A stretch of 64,000 bases of DNA. It comes from Agrobacterium leguminum. Lineage in GTDB: Bacteria; Pseudomonadota; Alphaproteobacteria; Rhizobiales; Rhizobiaceae. Shown piece after piece: positions 20,901 through 29,750 of this stretch; position 1 is the first letter of the stretch; each line of letters begins with the position of its first letter. The position numbers were made by a program, and so were the translations under genes. The notes below the pieces were generated by a model. It searched no databases and was not told where the DNA came from. It saw only the letters and a list, made by a program, of their open reading frames with translations. Where the stretch lies: assembly GCF_015704895.1 (NCBI RefSeq), contig NZ_JADQWB010000001.1:372001-436000 (forward strand). Reading direction: 5' to 3'.

Positions 20901-21932
20901 ATGGTTTGGCAACCGGCCGAAAACCGATATGCATCCATGAAATATAATCACTGCGGCAAGACCGGCCTGAAGCTGCCGGCGATTTCGCTCGGGCTCTGGC
21001 ACAATTTCGGCAACGACACGCCGCACCAGACCAAACAGGCCATTTGCCGCCGCGCTTTCGATCTCGGCATCACCCATTTCGATCTCGCCAACAATTACGG
21101 CCCGCCGCCCGGCAGCGCCGAAACCGCCTTCGGTGAAATCCTGAAGACGGATTTCAGGGGCTATCGCGATGAGATGATCATCTCCTCCAAGGCCGGTTAC
21201 AACATGTGGCCCGGCCCCTATGGCGAATGGGGCAGCCGCAAATACGTAATCGCCTCCTGCGACCAGAGCCTGAAGCGCATGGGGCTGGATTACGTCGATA
21301 TTTTCTATTCCCACCGTTTCGACCCCAACACGCCGCTTGAGGAGACCTGCGGCGCGCTGGACCAGATCGTGCGTTCGGGCAAGGCGCTTTATGTCGGCAT
21401 CTCGTCCTACAATTCGAAGCGCACCCGCGAGGCCGCCGCGATCCTGAAGGATCTCGGCACGCCCTGCATCATCCATCAGCCGAGCTATTCGATGATCAAC
21501 CGCTGGATCGAGGAAGACGGTCTCGTCGATACGCTGGAAGAACTGGGCATCGGCTCCATCGTCTTCTCCCCGCTGGCGCAGGGCATGTTGACGACGAAAT
21601 ATCTGGGTGGCGTGCCGCAGGGCAGCCGTGCCGCGCAGAGCAAGTCGCTGAACCCCGCTTTCCTCAACGAGCGCAATGTCGAGAACATCCGTGCACTCAA
21701 CAGCATTGCCGAGCGGCGCGGCCAGACGCTGGCGCAGATGGCGATTGCCTGGGTTCTGCGCGGCGGCCGCATCACCTCGGCGCTCATCGGCGCAAGCCGT
21801 GTCGAACAGGTCGAGGATTGCGTGAAGGCGCTCGACAAGCCGGATTTCACGGCCGAGGAACTTGCCGAAATCGACCGTTACGCCAAGGAAGCGGATATCA
21901 ACCTCTGGGCAAAATCCGCCGAACGCGTCTGA
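20901..21932 (+). CDS. Aldo/keto reductase, YghZ-like
   Basis: This 343-aa NADPH-dependent reductase resembles E. coli YghZ (L-glyceraldehyde 3-phosphate reductase) and Kv-beta-like proteins. The catalytic tetrad is visible: Asp and Tyr in ITHFDLANNYGP, Lys in IISSKAGYN, His in IFYSHRFDP. The C-terminal cofactor site reads SALIGASRVEQVEDCVKAL. The ATG at 20901 is chosen because GCGGAGGAAG precedes it. Downstream position to the beta-mannosidase suggests a role in sugar-derived aldehyde reduction, which is an inference. Confidence 0.9.
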   Translation: MVWQPAENRYASMKYNHCGKTGLKLPAISLGLWHNFGNDTPHQTKQAICRRAFDLGITHFDLANNYGPPPGSAETAFGEILKTDFRGYRDEMIISSKAGYNMWPGPYGEWGSRKYVIASCDQSLKRMGLDYVDIFYSHRFDPNTPLEETCGALDQIVRSGKALYVGISSYNSKRTREAAAILKDLGTPCIIHQPSYSMINRWIEEDGLVDTLEELGIGSIVFSPLAQGMLTTKYLGGVPQGSRAAQSKSLNPAFLNERNVENIRALNSIAERRGQTLAQMAIAWVLRGGRITSALIGASRVEQVEDCVKALDKPDFTAEELAEIDRYAKEADINLWAKSAERV

Positions 21933-22038
21933 CCGAGGAGAGACCGCCCGGTTCCGCCGGGCGGTCTGCACATTGCAAAAGCCGGGCCAAAAATCTCAAA
22001 ACAAAAGATTAACTCCCACCCCTAACCGTTAACAACCA

Positions 22039-22052
22039 TTACATAAATGTAA
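22039..22052. promoter_or_regulatory. Palindrome upstream of rcnB-like gene
   Basis: TTACATAAATGTAA is a 14-bp palindrome with perfect 6-bp arms in the AT-rich promoter region, 71 bases before the RcnB-like start. It may be an operator; no regulator can be assigned. Confidence 0.35.
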
Positions 22053-22122
22053 TTTTAAATTCAGTTTCCGTTCATTCGTTTATTCGTAAGTTCTCCTCAT
22101 CGAAACCCAAGAGGAAACTTCC

Positions 22123-22449
22123 ATGAAAAAGTTCGTCACCATTCTTCTGGCCGCTACCGTTCTCGCCGCTCCGATGGCTCAGGCCCAAAGCCGCCACGAC
22201 GATCGCCATCGCGGCGTCACCGTCGAGCGCCAGGTCACCACCAAAAAGGTCATCGTCAAGAAGCACCGCTGGGATCGCGGCCAGCGCCTGTCTGCGGGTG
22301 AACGCCGCCACGTGATCGACCGCCGCGATTATCGCCGCTATCGCCTTGCCGAGCCGCGCCGCGACCAGCGCTGGGTGCGCGTCGACAACCAGTTCCTGCT
22401 CATCAACGCCGTCAGCGGCCTGATCGTCGGCCTCGCCGCCGCCCGCTGA
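22123..22449 (+). CDS. RcnB family periplasmic protein
   Basis: The 108-aa protein has a clear signal peptide (MKKFVTILLAATVLAAPMAQ, cleavage after AQA) and a mature part rich in Arg and His. The block RRYRLAEPRRDQRWVRVDNQ followed by FLLINAVSGLIV matches the RcnB family, whose E. coli founder helps maintain nickel and cobalt balance. There is no RcnA efflux gene beside it, and many rhizobial RcnB-like proteins have no tested role, so metal homeostasis is only a family-based suggestion. A strong terminator follows. Confidence 0.78.
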   Translation: MKKFVTILLAATVLAAPMAQAQSRHDDRHRGVTVERQVTTKKVIVKKHRWDRGQRLSAGERRHVIDRRDYRRYRLAEPRRDQRWVRVDNQFLLINAVSGLIVGLAAAR

Positions 22450-22470
22450 GTTGAACTAGCAACAGAAATG

Positions 22471-22502
22471 AAAAAAAGGCCCGCTTTCGCGGGCCTTTTT
22501 GT
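22471..22502. terminator. Bidirectional rho-independent terminator
   Basis: A GGCCCGC / GCGGGCC stem with a TTTC loop is flanked by A7 on one side and T5 on the other. It sits between the convergent rcnB-like gene and gnd and can serve both. Confidence 0.88.
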
Positions 22503-22518
22503 TTGTCGTTTCAGCCGA

Positions 22519-23949
22519 TCAGAAAATGTCGGCGCCGCTGCCCCAAGGGCCATGCGGCTTGTCCACACCGTCGGTGCGTTCGAAACCATGCGCGCCGAAG
22601 AAGTCGCGCTGCGCCTGAATGAGGTTGGCGCTACCGCGGCCGCGGCGATAGGCGTCGAAGTAACCGAGTGCCGAAGCCAGCGCCGATACCGGCAGGCCGG
22701 AGAGAACGGCATAGGAAACGACACGGCGCAACGGCGCGTCGGTATCCTTGACGATGCCGGCAAAGGCAGGCGTCACGATGAGGTTGGCCACATGCGGGTC
22801 CTTGGTAAAGGCCGAGGTGATCTCATCGAGGAATTCCGAGCGGATGATGCAGCCGGCGCGCCAGATTCGGGCGATCGTCGGCATCGGCAGGTTCCAGTTG
22901 AACTCCTTGGAAGCGGCCGACATGATCGCGAAGCCCTGCGCATAAGCGCCGACCTTGGCGGCCAGAAGCGCGCTTTCCAGATCGGCGATAAACGCCTTTT
23001 TGTCAGCCGGTGCAGGCGCAACGGTCGGCAGGCCGAAGATCTTCTCGGCAGCTTCACGCTCGTCCTTCTGCGAGGAAAGAATACGCGCAGCCACGGCCGC
23101 CTCGATGGCGGTTGCGGCGACGCCCATATTCTGCGCCTCGATGACCGACCACTTGCCGGTGCCTTTCTGGCCAGCCTTGTCGAGGATCAGGTCGACCATC
23201 GGCTTGCCGGTGATCGGATCGGCGGCGCGCAGAACCTTCTCGGTGATTTCGATCAGGTAGGAATTCAGGCGGCCCTTGTTCCATTCTGCGAAAACATCGG
23301 CGATTTCGACGGCGCTCATACCAAGGCCGTCACGCAGGATGCCGTAGATTTCGGCGATCATCTGCATATCGGCATATTCGATGCCGTTATGGATGGTCTT
23401 GACGAAATGGCCGGCGCCGTCATTGCCGAGCCATGCCACGCACGGATCGTTATTGTACTTCGCGGAAATGGAAGTCAGCACCTTCTCGACGCGCTTCCAG
23501 CTATCCTCGGTGCCGCCGACCATGATCGAAGGTCCATGGCGCGCACCTTCTTCACCGCCGGAAACGCCCATGCCGATAAAGGTCAGGCCGCTATCCTTCA
23601 GATTGTCGAAACGGCGGATCGTATCGCGGAAATTCGCATTGCCGGCGTCGATCATGATGTCGCCATTGGCGAGATGCGGTTTCAGGATTTCCATCTGCTG
23701 GTCGACCGGGTCGCCGGCCTTGATCATGATGATGATCGGGCGCGGAGGGCGAATGGCGGCGACGAATTCCTCGATGGTTTCGCAGGGGATCAACTGTCCC
23801 TGCAAGTCCCCAGCCTCGGCGTAGAATTTTTTCGTCGCTTCAGGGGTTCGGTTGAATACGGCAATCTTGTTGCCCTTTTCCGCGATGTTCAACGCCAGGT
23901 TCGAGCCCATGACACCGAGACCGATCAAACCGATTTCTGCCTGTTCCAC
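22519..23949 (-). CDS. gnd: 6-phosphogluconate dehydrogenase, decarboxylating
   Basis: Gnd oxidises 6-phosphogluconate to ribulose 5-phosphate and CO2 with NADP+ in the pentose phosphate pathway. The 476-aa length is that of the long, dimeric bacterial form. The NADP-binding motif GLGVMGSNLALNIAEKG starts near residue 10; GVSGGEEGARHGPSIMVGG and VKTIHNGIEYADMQ carry substrate-binding residues and the catalytic lysine. The last residues contain the conserved GPWGSGADIF tail. It is monocistronic here, without zwf or pgl beside it. Confidence 0.97.
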   Translation of the reverse strand: MEQAEIGLIGLGVMGSNLALNIAEKGNKIAVFNRTPEATKKFYAEAGDLQGQLIPCETIEEFVAAIRPPRPIIIMIKAGDPVDQQMEILKPHLANGDIMIDAGNANFRDTIRRFDNLKDSGLTFIGMGVSGGEEGARHGPSIMVGGTEDSWKRVEKVLTSISAKYNNDPCVAWLGNDGAGHFVKTIHNGIEYADMQMIAEIYGILRDGLGMSAVEIADVFAEWNKGRLNSYLIEITEKVLRAADPITGKPMVDLILDKAGQKGTGKWSVIEAQNMGVAATAIEAAVAARILSSQKDEREAAEKIFGLPTVAPAPADKKAFIADLESALLAAKVGAYAQGFAIMSAASKEFNWNLPMPTIARIWRAGCIIRSEFLDEITSAFTKDPHVANLIVTPAFAGIVKDTDAPLRRVVSYAVLSGLPVSALASALGYFDAYRRGRGSANLIQAQRDFFGAHGFERTDGVDKPHGPWGSGADIF

Positions 23950-24113
23950 GGATGTGCCTCCATCTTGCTTTTAGGTGGTCGTGTTGTGGCACTGTAATGA
24001 ACAAACGGCAAGGCTGGGGGCGACTGAAACGATTAAATTTTGATGACGCAAATCAGCTTTGCATATTTGCGACAGGTCGAGGCCCACTCAAAACGTTAAG
24101 CCCGCTTCGCCTC

Positions 24114-24272
24114 CTATGATCGTCGGGGCCGGTCATCACCATCATCCAGCGCCCGCCAGGCAGCCCCGTCCATATCCTCATATTGGCCGGAGCGCACCGA
24201 CCAGAGGAAGGCGAAAAGGCCAAGCGCGCCTAAAAACAGCGCGACGGGAATGAGATAGATCAGCATGTTCAT
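24114..24272 (-). CDS. ccoS: cbb3 oxidase maturation protein CcoS (FixS)
   Basis: This 52-aa gene was found by direct translation of the minus strand. The product begins MNMLIYLIPVALFLGALGLF, a single membrane helix, and continues AFLWSVRSGQYEDMDGAAWR, the hallmark CcoS segment after the helix. CcoS is needed to insert redox cofactors into cbb3-type cytochrome oxidase. Its start codon overlaps the ccoI stop by 4 bases (ATGA), placing it last in ccoGHIS. Confidence 0.92.
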   Translation of the reverse strand: MNMLIYLIPVALFLGALGLFAFLWSVRSGQYEDMDGAAWRALDDGDDRPRRS

Positions 24273-26560
24273 GCCAGTTGCGCCCCCTCGCCTGCAAATC
24301 CGGTCTTCGCTTCGTTCTGAGGACGGACGGTTTCAGCCGTACCGGCAAGCCGCAGGGCATTGGCGACGACGATCAGGGACGATGTCGACATGGCGATGGC
24401 CGCAATCATCGGCGTCGCATAACCGGCAATCGCAATCGGCACGGCAATGATGTTATAGCCGATGGCAAGCGCGAAGTTCTGCCGGATCAGCCTTCCTGCC
24501 CGCTGCGATGTCTCGATTGCGAAAGGCACGGCATCGAGATCCTCCTGCATGAACACGAAATCGGCGGCCTGCCGGCCGATATCGGCGGCGGTGGCCGGCG
24601 CCATGGACACATGCGCGGCGGCAAGCGCCGGCGCGTCGTTGATACCGTCTCCCACCATCAGCACCCTGCGGCCCTCTCCGGCAAGTTCGGCGCAGCGCGC
24701 CGCCTTGTCCTTCGGCGAAAGGTCCGCATGCCAGTTGTCGATCCCCAGCCGCTGCGCCATGGCGCTGACGGCGGCGGCCCGGTCACCCGAGATGATTTCC
24801 TGCATCAGGCCCCGCACTGAGAGATTACGCAAAGCCGCAACCGCACCCGCGCGCGGATTATCCTCGAAGCCGAAGCTCGCCAGATGCCGACCGTCGAGAG
24901 ACAGCACCACTTCCGACCGCGCATCGCCATTATCGACGCTCGCTTCACCTGGGCACGCGAAACGGCGGCTACCGAGCCGGTAGGTTCCGGCTTCCGTCTC
25001 CGCCTCGACGCCGGAGCCCGGAATTTCCCGTACCGCCTCATAGGTCGGCACAGCGCCGCTATAGGCAGCATGCAGGGCTTTCGACAGGGGATGACGCGAA
25101 TGGGCGGCAAGCCCCGCTGCAACCGCCATGGTGGCAGGCTTCACATCGCCGGTCTCGACCAATCTCGGTTTTCCGACGGTCAGGGTGCCGGTCTTGTCGA
25201 ACAGCACGGTATCGATTTCGGCCAGCCGCTCCATGGCCGAGCCTTCCTTGACCATGATGCCGTGCCGGAAAAGCCTTCCGGCGGCCACCACCTGCACCAC
25301 GGGAACGGCAAGACCAAGCGCGCAGGGGCAGGTGATGATGAGAACCGCAATAGCGATCAGCATCGCCTGTTTCCAGTCGCCACCGAAAATGCCCCAGCCG
25401 AGAAACGTCACCAGCGCAAGAAGATGCACCACGGGAGAATAATAGCTCGCGGCACGATCTGCGATACGGCGGTAACGCGCACGCCCGCCTTCGGCCGCTT
25501 CCATCAGCCCGATCACTTCGGAGAGGAAGGAATCCTTCGCCGATGCCGTCACCCGCGCAGTCAGCGAACCGGTGAGGTTGAGCGTACCGGCCTGAAGACT
25601 GTCGCCTGCCGCAACGCGGCGTGGCGCGCTTTCGCCGTTGACGATGGACATGTCGAGATCGCTGCTGCCGGAGACGACCACGGCATCCACCGCCACCCGG
25701 TCCCCGGCCGCAATCGTAATCGACATTCCCGGCTGGATATCGGCAAGCGGCCGATACTCCCGCGTTCCATTCTCACCGATCACCGTTGCCCCGCGCGGCG
25801 AAAGACGGGCAAGCCCGGCAATGGCCGAGCGCGCCTTGTCGCGCATGATATGGTCCAGCGTTCGGCCGATCAGCAGGAAGAACAGCAGCGACACGGTCGC
25901 ATCGAACCAGGCATGTTCGCCGTGATGGATCGTCTCCCACAGCGAGACGGCATAAGAGAGCGTGATGGCAAGCGCGATCGGCACGTCCATATTAGTGCGG
26001 CCATGTTTCAGCGCATTCCAGGCCGACTGGTAAAAGAAACGACCGCCATAGATCAGCGCCGGCGCGGCGATCATCGCCGAAATCCAGTGGAACATGTCGC
26101 GCGTCGCAGCATCCGCCCCCGACCAGACGGAGACGGACAGAAGCATGATATTGGCGGAAGCAAAGCCGCACAGCGCCACCGCCCTGATCAGCTGCGAGCG
26201 CAACGCGTCCGAGGCATCCTGCCCGCTGGCGAAAAGATGCGTGCGGTATCCCGTCGCAAGAATAGCGCGGGCAAGATCGGCGGGATCGGTCCTGACGCCG
26301 TCGACCTCTTCTTTCCAGACGACCGCCACACGTTTGGACGACAGGTTCACACGCGCCCGCTCCACTTGGCCAAGACGGCCGAGCGCGGTCTCGATGGTGG
26401 TGATGCAGGCGCCGCAATACACATCCGGCACGCTGAGATCGGTCTGGCGCAATCCCTGCCCCAGATCGCGGCTCGCCAGCAGCAACTCCTCCGACGATGG
26501 CGGATTGACCGGCTCGCCAAGCTGTAGCGAACCTTCCGTTCCCGGTGCGCAGCAGCTCAT
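24269..26560 (-). CDS. ccoI: Copper-translocating P-type ATPase CcoI (FixI)
   Basis: CcoI exports copper across the inner membrane for assembly of the CuB centre of cbb3 oxidase. The 763-aa protein has an N-terminal metal-binding domain with CGAC (VYCGACITTIETALGRLG), eight predicted membrane helices, the ion-binding CPC motif in IITCPCALGLAVPVV, the phosphorylated aspartate in FDKTGTLTVGKP, and the hinge motif MVGDGINDAPALAAA. It overlaps ccoH and ccoS by 4 bases each. The FixI rather than CopA identity rests on the operon. Confidence 0.96.
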   Translation of the reverse strand: MSCCAPGTEGSLQLGEPVNPPSSEELLLASRDLGQGLRQTDLSVPDVYCGACITTIETALGRLGQVERARVNLSSKRVAVVWKEEVDGVRTDPADLARAILATGYRTHLFASGQDASDALRSQLIRAVALCGFASANIMLLSVSVWSGADAATRDMFHWISAMIAAPALIYGGRFFYQSAWNALKHGRTNMDVPIALAITLSYAVSLWETIHHGEHAWFDATVSLLFFLLIGRTLDHIMRDKARSAIAGLARLSPRGATVIGENGTREYRPLADIQPGMSITIAAGDRVAVDAVVVSGSSDLDMSIVNGESAPRRVAAGDSLQAGTLNLTGSLTARVTASAKDSFLSEVIGLMEAAEGGRARYRRIADRAASYYSPVVHLLALVTFLGWGIFGGDWKQAMLIAIAVLIITCPCALGLAVPVVQVVAAGRLFRHGIMVKEGSAMERLAEIDTVLFDKTGTLTVGKPRLVETGDVKPATMAVAAGLAAHSRHPLSKALHAAYSGAVPTYEAVREIPGSGVEAETEAGTYRLGSRRFACPGEASVDNGDARSEVVLSLDGRHLASFGFEDNPRAGAVAALRNLSVRGLMQEIISGDRAAAVSAMAQRLGIDNWHADLSPKDKAARCAELAGEGRRVLMVGDGINDAPALAAAHVSMAPATAADIGRQAADFVFMQEDLDAVPFAIETSQRAGRLIRQNFALAIGYNIIAVPIAIAGYATPMIAAIAMSTSSLIVVANALRLAGTAETVRPQNEAKTGFAGEGAQLA

Positions 26561-27057
26561 TGGCGCCCCCTGATGACGGCGATCCGCGTGCCCTCATGCA
26601 CGATGATCCGGCCGTCCTTGACGGCGGTAACCTCGACGATCCATTGGCCCGGCAGCATGTCATGCGGGCCGGTGAAGACACCGGTGGAAACCGGGGTCAG
26701 TTCCATGTCGAAATTCTGGCGTTCCCCGACAGGCCGGCGAAAATGCGCCGTCACCTTATCGGTGTCGACCGGGCCGGTGTCGGGATGAAACACCTCGTAA
26801 CGCACCGTCGTTTCATCCACGATGAGCTTGCCCTTGATCCCGGTCGCAGCCCTTGCCTTGGCGGCCTCCGCCTTGGCGTTGAACTGCTGGCTGGCCACAT
26901 AGGTATTGGGCACGACGAGCCCGCTCCAGCTGTTGACCGCGTTCCAGGCCATCACCATGTTGACGGTGATGACGGTGCCGAAAAACAGCAGCATGACACC
27001 CAGCATATGCCAGCCGGTAAAAGTGAAACCGGACGTCTGGCGATTGTTCACGGTCAT
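26557..27057 (-). CDS. ccoH: cbb3 oxidase assembly protein CcoH (FixH)
   Basis: FixH is a single-pass membrane protein required for cbb3 oxidase biogenesis, probably acting with CcoI. The 166-aa product has an N-terminal transmembrane helix (WHMLGVMLLFFGTVITVNMV) followed by MAWNAVNSWSGLVVPNTYVA and a periplasmic beta-rich domain. Codons overlap with ccoG upstream and ccoI downstream, as in other fixGHIS operons. Confidence 0.93.
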   Translation of the reverse strand: MTVNNRQTSGFTFTGWHMLGVMLLFFGTVITVNMVMAWNAVNSWSGLVVPNTYVASQQFNAKAEAAKARAATGIKGKLIVDETTVRYEVFHPDTGPVDTDKVTAHFRRPVGERQNFDMELTPVSTGVFTGPHDMLPGQWIVEVTAVKDGRIIVHEGTRIAVIRGRQ

Positions 27058-28637
27058 TTTTTCACTCCCGGAGCGTTGAAGACAGCGTCGTAGCGGGCCG
27101 TCTCATGGCCGCCCGTATCGCTGACGATGAATTCGAAATTTTCCGCCGCCCGCGCGACATCTTTGCCCGGCAGGGTGACGAAGACCTTCAGCGTCGTCGC
27201 CTCGTCCGGCTCCACCGTCACCTCGAAGGTCCGCGCGGCCGTTTCCGGCATGCCGTTGATCTTCATCACCGCATTCGGAATGCCCTCGATGGTCAGGCTC
27301 ATTATGCGCGGCTGCGGCACCATGTTGAGAATGCGCACCGTATAACCGTTGCGAATGGAGCCGTTCGATTCCAGCACATATTGCGGATTGCGGTCGTGCA
27401 GCACATTCAGCGCCAGCCGCTCGCGCGTCACCAGCGCAAACAGCATGCCGATGCCGACCGCCGACCAGATGGCCGTGTAAAGCAGCGTGCGCGGCCGGAA
27501 GACGATGCGCCAGTTGAAGTGGCGGATGCTCTTCCTGAATCTGCCGTCCTCCTCGCGCACATTGGCGGGGCGGATGGCATGCTCACCATTGCCGGTCGCC
27601 AGCGCCATGTTGGACTGATATTCGGAAAGGGTAGCATAGGCGATTAGCCCGCGCGGCTTGCCGATCTTGTCCATCACCCCGTCGCAGGCATCGATGCAGA
27701 GCGCGCAGGTGATGCATTCCAGCTGCTGCCCGTCCCTGATGTCGATGCCCATGGGACAGACCGCGACGCAGGCATTGCAATCGACGCAGTCGCCGATGCT
27801 CTCCCCTGCCGCCGCAGCCTTCTTGGCATGCCGCGAGCGCGGTTCGCCGCGCCAGTCATTATAGGTGACGACAAGCGAATTCTCATCCAGCATCGCCGCC
27901 TGAATGCGCGGCCAGGGACACATATAGGTGCAGACCTGTTCCCGCATCAGCCCGCCGAAGACATAGGTGGTGGCGGTGAGGATGGCGACGGTGGAATAGG
28001 CGATCATCGGCGCCTGCCCGGTCATGAACTGCATCGCCAGTGTCGGCGCATCGGCGAAATAGAAAATCCAGGCGCCGCCGGTCAGAACGCCGATCACCAG
28101 CCAGATCGCGTGTTTCAGCACCCGCTTGCGCAATTTGCCGAATGTGAAGGGCGCGGCATCCAGTTTCATGCGCGCGTTCCTGTCGCCCTCTATCGCCCGC
28201 TCGACCACCAGAAACAGGTCGACCCAGACGGTCTGCGGACAGGTATAACCGCACCATGCACGCCCGACAGCGGAAGTGACAAGAAAGAGCCCAAGCCCGG
28301 CCATGACCAGCAATCCGGCAACGAAGAAGAACTCCTGCGGCCAGATTTCGATGAAGAAGAAATAAAAGCGCCGGTTGGCGATATCGATCAGCACCGCCTG
28401 ATCCGGCGCATAGGGACCGCGATCCCAGCGCAGGAACGGCGTCAGATAATAAATGCCGAGCGTGACCAGCATCACCAGCCATTTGAACCGCCGGAACCGC
28501 CCCTCAGCGCGCTTGGGAAAAATCTTCCTGCGTGCCTCGTAGAGCGGTTTGCGCGTTTTTGCGGAATTGACGGCTTCCGCTTCCAGCCTTTCGACAGGCT
28601 GTTGCGGGCGATCCTGTCCGGCGCGATAGATGTTCAT
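27054..28637 (-). CDS. ccoG: cbb3 oxidase accessory protein CcoG (FixG), ferredoxin-type
   Basis: CcoG is a membrane-bound 4Fe-4S protein implicated in copper reduction during cbb3 oxidase assembly. The 527-aa protein has several membrane helices, WCGYTCPQTVWVDLF in the first half, and two 4Fe-4S cluster motifs (CVDCNACVAVCPMGIDIRDG and CITCALCIDACDGVMDKIG). The C-terminal domain is Ig-like and periplasmic. It is first in ccoGHIS, with a candidate anaerobox 56 bases upstream. Confidence 0.96.
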   Translation of the reverse strand: MNIYRAGQDRPQQPVERLEAEAVNSAKTRKPLYEARRKIFPKRAEGRFRRFKWLVMLVTLGIYYLTPFLRWDRGPYAPDQAVLIDIANRRFYFFFIEIWPQEFFFVAGLLVMAGLGLFLVTSAVGRAWCGYTCPQTVWVDLFLVVERAIEGDRNARMKLDAAPFTFGKLRKRVLKHAIWLVIGVLTGGAWIFYFADAPTLAMQFMTGQAPMIAYSTVAILTATTYVFGGLMREQVCTYMCPWPRIQAAMLDENSLVVTYNDWRGEPRSRHAKKAAAAGESIGDCVDCNACVAVCPMGIDIRDGQQLECITCALCIDACDGVMDKIGKPRGLIAYATLSEYQSNMALATGNGEHAIRPANVREEDGRFRKSIRHFNWRIVFRPRTLLYTAIWSAVGIGMLFALVTRERLALNVLHDRNPQYVLESNGSIRNGYTVRILNMVPQPRIMSLTIEGIPNAVMKINGMPETAARTFEVTVEPDEATTLKVFVTLPGKDVARAAENFEFIVSDTGGHETARYDAVFNAPGVKK

Positions 28638-28692
28638 GATAGGAGTCCGTTTTTATCTCCTTGCTTTCTCCCATCTCCCCGGTGAAACATCC

Positions 28693-28706
28693 TTGACTTA
28701 CATCAA
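28693..28706. promoter_or_regulatory. FixK/FNR-type anaerobox, ccoG and SRPBCC gene
   Basis: TTGACTTACATCAA matches the anaerobox TTGAT-N4-ATCAA with one mismatch. It lies between the divergent ccoG (56 bases away) and the SRPBCC gene (50 bases away), well placed to activate either in low oxygen. Confidence 0.7.
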
Positions 28707-28756
28707 GTGACGACAAAGTGGCGCAGTATGGGAACGCGCCGCCAAGGGAGGATGAA

Positions 28757-29161
28757 ATGCCTGTCATGCAGTCGAGAATCATTCATCTGTCGGTCGAAAA
28801 ACCCTGGAGCCACGTCTATGACTTCGCCTCCAACCCGCAGAACATGCCCCGCTGGGCCGCAGGCCTTGCGGGCGGCCTCACACCGGACGGCGAGGACTGG
28901 ATCGCCGAGGGCGGGCCGCTTGGCGAAGTGCGCGTCAATTTTGCGCCCGCAAACGAGTTCGGCGTCATCGACCATGTCGTGACATTGCCGGATGGCGTGA
29001 AGGTTTATAACGCGCTACGGGTAACGCCGAATGGCAGCGGTACGGAGGTGAGTTTCACCCTGCTTCGCCTTCAGGGCATGACGGACGAGGATTTCGAGCA
29101 GGACGCAAAAGCTGTCACGGCCGATCTCGAAACGCTGAAGGCGCTGCTCGAAACGGATTGA
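28757..29161 (+). CDS. SRPBCC superfamily protein
   Basis: The 134-aa protein starts MPVMQSRIIHLSVEKPWSHV, followed by YDFASNPQNMPRWAAGLAGG, the typical first strand, helix and tryptophan of the START/SRPBCC ligand-binding fold (polyketide cyclase/dehydrase-like). Function is unknown; such proteins bind or process small hydrophobic ligands. GGGAGGATGAA supports the ATG at 28757. It is followed 10 bases later by a VOC gene, and the pair runs opposite to the cbb3 genes on either side. Confidence 0.82.
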   Translation: MPVMQSRIIHLSVEKPWSHVYDFASNPQNMPRWAAGLAGGLTPDGEDWIAEGGPLGEVRVNFAPANEFGVIDHVVTLPDGVKVYNALRVTPNGSGTEVSFTLLRLQGMTDEDFEQDAKAVTADLETLKALLETD

Positions 29162-29171
29162 TGGAGGAAGC

Positions 29172-29528
29172 ATGACCACGAATACGAACGACCGGCGGAT
29201 CGACTATGTCGAATTCAACGTCACCGATATCGAGCGCAGCAAGGAATTTTACGGTGGCGCCTTCGGCTGGTCCTTTAAGGATTACGGTCCGCAATATTGC
29301 GAGTTTTCCGATGGCCGGCTGACCGGCGGTTTCACCACCACGGCGCCGGTCTCGGCCAAGGGCGGACCGCTCGTCATTCTCTACGCCACCGATATCGAAG
29401 ATGTGCAGCGGCGCGTCGAAGCCGCCGGCGGGCAGATCAGCGTCGCAATCTTCGATTTTCCGGGCGGGCGGCGTTTCCATTTCACCGATCCGGATGGATA
29501 CGAACTGGCCGTCTGGTCGGACCGATAA
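29172..29528 (+). CDS. VOC family (glyoxalase/bleomycin resistance fold) protein
   Basis: The 118-aa protein begins RRIDYVEFNVTDIERSKEFY, followed by GGAFGWSFKDYGPQYCEFSD, and ends RRFHFTDPDGYELAVWSD. These are the paired beta-alpha-beta modules of the vicinal oxygen chelate fold, with the final Glu as metal ligand. The substrate is unknown. It is co-transcribed with the SRPBCC gene and ends just before a hairpin. Confidence 0.88.
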   Translation: MTTNTNDRRIDYVEFNVTDIERSKEFYGGAFGWSFKDYGPQYCEFSDGRLTGGFTTTAPVSAKGGPLVILYATDIEDVQRRVEAAGGQISVAIFDFPGGRRFHFTDPDGYELAVWSDR

Positions 29529-29533
29529 AGAAA

Positions 29534-29556
29534 AAAGGGCCGCATAGCGGCCCTTT
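29534..29556 (+). terminator. Hairpin after VOC gene
   Basis: The stem AAAGGGCCGC / GCGGCCCTTT with a 3-base loop directly follows the VOC stop codon. The T-run is short, so it is a probable rather than certain terminator. Confidence 0.6.
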
Positions 29557-29587
29557 GAGTGTGATGGCAGAGCTTCTTTACACTCGA

Positions 29588-29674
29588 CGTCATCCTTGGG
29601 CTTGTCCCAAGGATCTAATCACGTCCAATTAAATCGAGACGTTGCAGATGCTCGGGACAGGCCCGAGCATGACG
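29588..29674. repeat. Composite palindromic intergenic repeat
   Basis: Two perfect 9-bp hairpins (ATCCTTGGG-CTTGT-CCCAAGGAT and ATGCTCGGG-ACAGG-CCCGAGCAT) lie within short terminal inverted repeats (CGTCAT / ATGACG). The sequence resembles a family of palindromic repeats common in rhizobial intergenic regions. Copy number cannot be judged from one window. Confidence 0.6.
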
Positions 29675-29750
29675 GAAGAGAGCTTTCAGGCCCGCTGTCA
29701 TCTATCCGGGGGCCGCATGACACAGCCCTTTCCATTTCCTGTCTTTGCTA

